This document shows, piece after piece, positions 63,650 to 64,000 of a stretch of 64,000 nt of DNA. The position numbers were made by a program, and so were the translations under genes. Within the stretch, counting starts at the first letter, position 1. Each line of letters begins with the position of its first letter. The stretch is from Streptomyces varsoviensis (GTDB lineage Bacteria > Actinomycetota > Actinomycetes > Streptomycetales > Streptomycetaceae), in NCBI RefSeq assembly GCF_000718635.1, contig NZ_JOBF01000005.1, forward strand, positions 1 to 64,000, written 5' to 3'. Under the pieces are notes generated by a model. The model had not been told where the DNA came from. It worked only from the letters and a program-made list of their open reading frames with translations, and ran no database searches.

Positions 63650-64000
63650 CTACCGGGCTGGAGCCGCCTGGCGGGTGGGGACGCTCGCGCGGGCGAGGAC
63701 GGACAACTCGAACGGGCGGAGCGCGTCGGTACGTTCCCACTCTGCGGGGTCGATCATCTCGCGTTGCCGGGCGTACTCGATCGGCTGGAGCCGGTGCTCA
63801 AGCAGGAGGGCGTCCATCTGCTCGATGCTGAGGAACGTGCGCCAGGGCTCGCCCTGCTCGGCCGCCGCCGCCATGACCAGCTCCGCATACGACTGACCTG
63901 CCTCGTCGCGGAGTCCGGCGGGGAGGAGGTGCTCCACGATGAGCTCTGTGCCGGGCGCGAAGCCGCTGATGACGGCCAGAGTCTGCCTGATCGCCTGCGA
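63650..64000 (-). CDS. Class I SAM methyltransferase, C-terminal part
   Basis: The last 116 codons of a gene that continues beyond base 64000. The visible part (LAVISGFAPGTELIVEHLLP, GEPWRTFLSIEQMDALLLEH, DPAEWERTDALRPFELSVLA) is the C-terminal region of the TIGR00027/LCM-type methyltransferase family common in actinobacteria. The SAM-binding motifs are outside the window. The substrate is unknown. Confidence 0.8.
   Translation of the reverse strand, partial: SQAIRQTLAVISGFAPGTELIVEHLLPAGLRDEAGQSYAELVMAAAAEQGEPWRTFLSIEQMDALLLEHRLQPIEYARQREMIDPAEWERTDALRPFELSVLARASVPTRQAAPAR

Noticed and set aside
54397-64000. Secondary-metabolite gene cluster (methyltransferases, acyltransferase, LuxR, cupin)
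   Set aside because: No core biosynthetic enzyme is present and the genes are on alternating strands with separate promoters and terminators.

Overview
The window is a stretch of a very high-GC actinobacterial chromosome, most likely Streptomyces or a close relative. The evidence is strong third-position G/C bias, frequent GTG and TTG starts, a split futalosine (menaquinone) gene pair, a WS/DGAT-type acyltransferase, lineage-typical DUF3027/DUF2530/DUF2771 genes, a DUF4157 protein and the familiar Streptomyces intergenic repeat built around ggggcgcggggaact. I see no rRNA, tRNA, CRISPR array, integrase or transposase. It reads as ordinary chromosome carrying several accessory insertions rather than as a mobile island.

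Layout. 1-8.1 kb: partial Tat-exported protein, EamA exporter with a divergent LysR regulator, then an electrophile/redox set (zinc-independent NADP oxidoreductase under a paired palindromic operator, MarR regulator, Old Yellow Enzyme). 8.2-13.1 kb: LysR regulator divergent from a likely operon of NAD-dependent epimerase-like protein, DMT exporter and amidohydrolase. 13.2-19.6 kb: FAD/Fe-S glycolate/D-lactate-type dehydrogenase, serC, SGNH esterase, ECF sigma factor with a coupled membrane protein. 19.7-26.3 kb: DUF4157 protein, a frameshifted small secreted protein, aldo/keto reductase, a 28-codon membrane peptide, a divergent thpR/GNAT pair, an MFS/MarR pair and a ribbon-helix-helix protein. 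26.4-34 kb: purine permease, DUF2530, P-type ATPase, secreted SGNH hydrolase, PucR-type regulator. 34-45 kb: large sacsin/Hsp90-like ATPase, DUF3027, MFS, DUF2771 lipoprotein, mqnB-mqnD, cold-shock protein, HAD phosphatase. 45.3-50 kb: iron-box-preceded siderophore ABC importer (two permeases, ATPase, lipoprotein). 50.4-54.2 kb: tightly coupled DJ-1/PfpI, aldehyde dehydrogenase and fumarase-superfamily lyase. 54.4-64 kb: HAAS-like membrane protein, secreted protein, methyltransferase, WYL/helicase-associated protein, cupin/LuxR pair, WS/DGAT and a partial methyltransferase.

Three features recur. (1) At least ten genes have a TANNNT hexamer 6-7 nt before the start codon, the signature of leaderless transcription; this also supports a tiny unannotated gene at 22341-22427. 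(2) Many gene 3' ends open directly into degenerate tandem repeats (units of 6 to about 45 bp) that carry copies of the gene's own stop-codon context. (3) Two arrays of exactly 11-bp-period direct repeats lie upstream of minus-strand genes (225-290 and 57186-57283), as expected for same-face protein binding or for slippage expansion. Interleaved inverted repeats with pseudoknot topology sit at 34233-34284.

All calls come from reading the sequence and recognising families; no database search was run.
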